A stretch of DNA of 64,000 nt from Ralstonia sp. TCR112 (lineage in GTDB: Bacteria; Pseudomonadota; Gammaproteobacteria; Burkholderiales; Burkholderiaceae): NCBI RefSeq assembly GCF_007997035.1, contig NZ_VOSS01000032.1, forward strand, positions 1-64,000. The letters are read 5' to 3'. Under the pieces are notes generated by a model, which was not told the origin of the DNA, searched no databases, and saw only the letters and a list, made by a program, of their open reading frames with translations. Below, in pieces: positions 61,136 through 64,000 of this stretch. Both the position numbers and the translations under genes were made by a program. How positions within the stretch are numbered: position 1 is the stretch's first letter; every line of letters starts with the position of its first letter.

Positions 61136-62260
61136 ATGACCGCCACCGCTCCGGCCCAAGCCTCTCTGGATGATCTGCTCGCCCGCATCGTGCGTGACGA
61201 CGTTCGCGCCATGGGCGCGTACCACGTGCCCGACGCGACCGGCATGGTCAAGCTGGACGCGATGGAAAACCCGTATCCGTTGCCGGCGATGCTGCGCGAC
61301 GCGTTGGGCAAGCGCCTGGCCGAAGTCGCGCTCAACCGCTACCCGGTGCCGACCGCCGACGCACTGAAGGCGCAGCTCAAGCAGGTAATGCACGTGCCGG
61401 TCGGCGCCGAGGTGCTGCTGGGCAACGGTTCGGACGAGATCATCAGCCTGATCGCCATTGCGGCGGCCAAGCCGGGCGCGACCGTGCTGGCGCCGGTGCC
61501 GGGCTTCGTGATGTACGCGATGTCGGCGCAGCTGCTGGGCCTGAACTTTGTCGGCGTACCGCTCAAGGCGGACCTGACGCTGGACCGTGAAGCGATGCTG
61601 GCGGCCATGGCCGAACACCAGCCCGCCGTCATCTACCTGGCGTATCCGAACAACCCGACGGGCAACCTGTTCGACGCGGCCGACATGGACGCGATCATCC
61701 GCGCCGCACGCGGCCCGGTGTGCCAGAGCCTGGTGGTGGTCGACGAGGCCTACCAGCCGTTCGCGCAACATAGCTGGATGCCGCGCCTGCGCGATTTCGA
61801 TCACCTTCTGGTGATGCGCACCGTCTCCAAGCTGGGCCTGGCCGGCATCCGGCTCGGCTACGTGGCCGGCCACCCGAAGTGGATCGCCGAGCTGGACAAG
61901 GTGCGCCCGCCGTATAACGTGAATGTGCTGACCGAGGCGACCGCCCAGTTCATGCTCGAACACGTGGACGTGCTCGATGCCCAGGCAGCCACCCTGCGCG
62001 CTGAGCGCACCAAGCTGATCGATGTGCTGTCCGCGCAGCCGGGCGTGACCGTGTTCCCCAGCGCGGCGAATTTCATCCTGCTGCGCGTACCGAATGCCGC
62101 CACCTTGTTCGAGCGCCTGCTCAATCGGCGGATTCTGATTAAAAACGTCAGTAAAATGCACCCGTTGCTGGCCAACTGTCTGCGCGTGACGGTCAGCAAT
62201 CCCGAAGAAAACGCGCAATTTATCGATGCCTTTGTCGCATCGATGCAGGAAGCCCCATGA
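61136..62260 (+). CDS. hisC: Histidinol-phosphate aminotransferase
   Basis: HisC (374 residues) is a PLP class I/II transaminase. The PLP lysine lies in [29 protein letters not shown] and [11 protein letters not shown] are the aspartate/tyrosine region. [12 protein letters not shown] binds phosphate. The ATG at 61136 gives [18 protein letters not shown]; a longer opening overlaps hisD. It overlaps hisB by four bases. Confidence 0.97.
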   Translation: MTATAPAQASLDDLLARIVRDDVRAMGAYHVPDATGMVKLDAMENPYPLPAMLRDALGKRLAEVALNRYPVPTADALKAQLKQVMHVPVGAEVLLGNGSDEIISLIAIAAAKPGATVLAPVPGFVMYAMSAQLLGLNFVGVPLKADLTLDREAMLAAMAEHQPAVIYLAYPNNPTGNLFDAADMDAIIRAARGPVCQSLVVVDEAYQPFAQHSWMPRLRDFDHLLVMRTVSKLGLAGIRLGYVAGHPKWIAELDKVRPPYNVNVLTEATAQFMLEHVDVLDAQAATLRAERTKLIDVLSAQPGVTVFPSAANFILLRVPNAATLFERLLNRRILIKNVSKMHPLLANCLRVTVSNPEENAQFIDAFVASMQEAP

Positions 62261-62847
62261 GCCGCCGTGCCGAGGTCACTCGCAACACCTCTGAAACGCA
62301 GATCCGCGTCGCCCTTGATTTGGACGGCACGGGCAAGCAGACGCTGAATACCGGCGTTCCCTTCCTCGACCACATGCTCGACCAGATCGCCCGTCATGGC
62401 ATGGTCGACCTGGACGTCTCGGCCACCGGCGACACCCATATCGACGATCACCACACCGTGGAAGACGTCGGCATCACGCTGGGCCAGGCCGTCGCCAAAG
62501 CCATCGGCGACAAGAAAGGCATCGTGCGTTACGGCCACAGCTACGTGCCGCTGGACGAAGCCCTGTCGCGCGTGGTCATCGATTTCTCCGGCCGTCCGGG
62601 CCTGGAGTTCCACGTGCCATTCACGCGCGCGCGCGTCGGCAACTTTGACGTGGACCTGTCCATCGAATTCTTCCGCGGGTTCGTCAACCATGCCGGCGTG
62701 ACGCTGCATATCGACAACCTGCGCGGCGTCAACGCGCACCACCAGATCGAAACCGTGTTCAAGGCCTTCGGCCGCGCGTTGCGCATGGCGGTCGAGATCG
62801 ATCCGCGCGCAGCCGGCACGATTCCGTCGACGAAGGGCGCCCTGTAA
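62257..62847 (+). CDS. hisB: Imidazoleglycerol-phosphate dehydratase
   Basis: HisB (196 residues) is the single-function dehydratase, without the phosphatase half fused in Escherichia coli. Manganese ligands lie in [30 protein letters not shown] and [13 protein letters not shown]. The ATG overlaps hisC. A MarC-family gene follows after 55 bases, before the rest of the pathway. Confidence 0.98.
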   Translation: MSRRAEVTRNTSETQIRVALDLDGTGKQTLNTGVPFLDHMLDQIARHGMVDLDVSATGDTHIDDHHTVEDVGITLGQAVAKAIGDKKGIVRYGHSYVPLDEALSRVVIDFSGRPGLEFHVPFTRARVGNFDVDLSIEFFRGFVNHAGVTLHIDNLRGVNAHHQIETVFKAFGRALRMAVEIDPRAAGTIPSTKGAL

Positions 62848-62902
62848 ATCACTGCGTCGGCCTGGCCGCGCCTACCCGACTTCAAAACCGGCCGCCGATC
62901 CG

Positions 62903-63526
62903 ATGGATCTCACCAAAAGCTTTTTCTCGCTGCTCGCGCTGATCAACCCGATCGGCGCGATCCCGTTCTTCATCAGCCTGACCGAGAGCCAGACGGATGA
63001 GGAGAAGCGCCGCACCATCAAGGTCGCGTCGATTTCGGTGGCGATCGTGATCGGCCTGTCGGCGTTGCTGGGCGAGCAGATCATCGGCTTTTTCGGGTTT
63101 TCGGTGGGTTCGCTGCAGGTGGGCGGCGGGATCATCATGATCATGATCGCGCTGAACATGCTCAATGCGCAGACCAGCCGCACCAAGGCCACGCCCGAAG
63201 AAGAGGACGAGGCCGGCGCCAAGGCCAGCATTGCGGTCGTGCCGCTGGCGATTCCGCTGCTTACGGGCCCCGGCTCGATCAGCACGGTCATCGTCTATGC
63301 GGGCAAGACCAAGCACTGGTGGGACCTGTTTCTCCTGGCGGGCGTCGGTGTGGCGATTGCAGCCGTGGTCTGGATCGTGTTGCGCGCGGCCGAGCCGATC
63401 GCCCGTGTGATCGGTCGCACCGGCATCAACGTCGGTACGCGTTTGATGGGCCTGATCCTGGCGGCGTTGGCCGTGGAATTCATCGTTGATGGGCTGAAAA
63501 CCCTGTTGCCCGTGCTTAGGGCCTAA
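62903..63526 (+). CDS. MarC family integral membrane protein
   Basis: A 207-residue inner-membrane protein with six predicted helices. Family motifs LLALINPIGAIPFFISLT at the start and PLAIPLLTGPGSISTVIVYA after a charged central loop (EEEDEAGAK). MarC proteins were once linked to multiple antibiotic resistance, a role since discounted in Escherichia coli; the function is unknown. It lies inside the his operon between hisB and hisH, an arrangement seen in related genera. hisH starts 8 bases after the stop. Confidence 0.94.
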   Translation: MDLTKSFFSLLALINPIGAIPFFISLTESQTDEEKRRTIKVASISVAIVIGLSALLGEQIIGFFGFSVGSLQVGGGIIMIMIALNMLNAQTSRTKATPEEEDEAGAKASIAVVPLAIPLLTGPGSISTVIVYAGKTKHWWDLFLLAGVGVAIAAVVWIVLRAAEPIARVIGRTGINVGTRLMGLILAALAVEFIVDGLKTLLPVLRA

Positions 63527-63534
63527 ATTAAGTC

Positions 63535-64000
63535 ATGACTAAGATCGCAATCGTCGATTACGGCATGGGCAATCTGCGCTCGGTGGCGCAAGCCCTGATG
63601 GCCGTTGCTCCCCAGGCCGATGTGCGCATCAGCGCGCAAGCGGATGAGATCCGCGCCGCCGATCGCGTGGTGCTGCCAGGCCAGGGCGCCATGCCCGACT
63701 GCATGGCGGCGTTCGACCAATCCGGCCTGCGCGACGCAGTGCTCGAAGCATCGCGCAGCAAGCCGATGCTCGGCGTATGCGTCGGCGAGCAGATGTTGCT
63801 GGAGCGCAGCACCGAGGCGCGCCCTGGCCAGCAATACACCGAAGGGCTGGGCCTCATCAAAGGCGATGTGGTCCGCTTTGATCTGGATGGCCAGTTGCAG
63901 CCGGACGGCTCACGATACAAAGTGCCTCAGATGGGCTGGAACCGCGTGCACCAGAGTCGTGCCCACGCCCTCTGGGAAGGGGTGCCAGACCAGAGCTACT
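63535..64000 (+). CDS. hisH: Imidazole glycerol phosphate synthase glutaminase subunit, 3' end outside window
   Basis: HisH supplies ammonia from glutamine to HisF. The first 155 residues are present: [20 protein letters not shown], the oxyanion strand [10 protein letters not shown], and the nucleophile Cys82 in [11 protein letters not shown]. The gene is open at the right edge, so the catalytic His-Glu pair lies beyond the window. Cys-Val-Gly-Glu replaces the commoner Cys-Leu-Gly-Met without loss of the nucleophile. Confidence 0.97.
   Translation, partial: MTKIAIVDYGMGNLRSVAQALMAVAPQADVRISAQADEIRAADRVVLPGQGAMPDCMAAFDQSGLRDAVLEASRSKPMLGVCVGEQMLLERSTEARPGQQYTEGLGLIKGDVVRFDLDGQLQPDGSRYKVPQMGWNRVHQSRAHALWEGVPDQSY

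Overview
The window is about 64 kb of a GC-rich betaproteobacterial chromosome. The protein sequences and gene order (S10-spc-alpha ribosomal cluster, then cutA, dsbD, hemB, engB, cytochrome c4, resB, ccsB; later pilMNOPQ-aroKB-dgt, gltBD, mla, murA, his) best fit the Burkholderiaceae, most likely Ralstonia. The species call is inference; no rRNA or tRNA gene was found in the window.

Layout. 1-269 is a foreign-looking fragment on the minus strand, resembling a type VI secretion-associated domain. It is joined inside an elongation factor Tu gene, of which only the C-terminal half remains (270-835). 943-15847 is the ribosomal supercluster: rpsJ; rplC-rplD-rplW-rplB-rpsS-rplV-rpsC-rplP-rpmC-rpsQ; rplN-rplX-rplE-rpsN-rpsH-rplF-rplR-rpsE-rpmD-rplO-secY-infA-rpmJ-rpsM-rpsK; rpsD-rpoA-rplQ. 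16004-24467 holds redox and haem genes: cutA, dsbD, hemB(-), engB(-), cytochrome c4, resB, ccsB. 24576-28226 is a compact stress module: lipoprotein, ECF sigma factor, anti-sigma factor, msrP, msrQ. 28289-32813 carries lysA and lptM (-), cyaY (+) and the penicillin-binding protein 1A gene (-). 33251-38342 is the type IV pilus pilMNOPQ operon, followed by aroK, aroB and dgt. 41565-43333 contains ompW(-), a REP-associated tyrosine transposase gene and its REP-like repeats. 43476-49801 is gltB-gltD. 49961-51028 is an orphan Bug/TctC binding protein. 51298-57437 is the mlaFED-mlaA-mlaC-mlaB lipid-transport cluster plus an ABC-2 exporter. 57497-64000 is ibaG-murA-hisG-hisD-hisC-hisB-marC family-hisH, the last cut by the window edge.

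How the genes work together. Much of the window concerns the cell envelope: Mla phospholipid transport, MurA and PBP1A for peptidoglycan, the pilus secretin and alignment complex, DsbD and MsrPQ for periplasmic redox repair, and ResB/CcsB for cytochrome c maturation next to a cytochrome c4.

Quality warning. rpsK, resB (twice) and the type VI-like fragment each carry single-base losses inside short G or C runs. Two of these genes are normally essential or important, so sequencing or consensus error is the simplest explanation. Together with the tuf chimera at the left edge, this suggests a draft-quality sequence. The most interesting biology is the sigma/anti-sigma/lipoprotein/MsrPQ module with its own ECF-like promoter, the REP-like hairpin pair abutting the gltB promoter, and the shared leader motif ahead of rplC and rplN.
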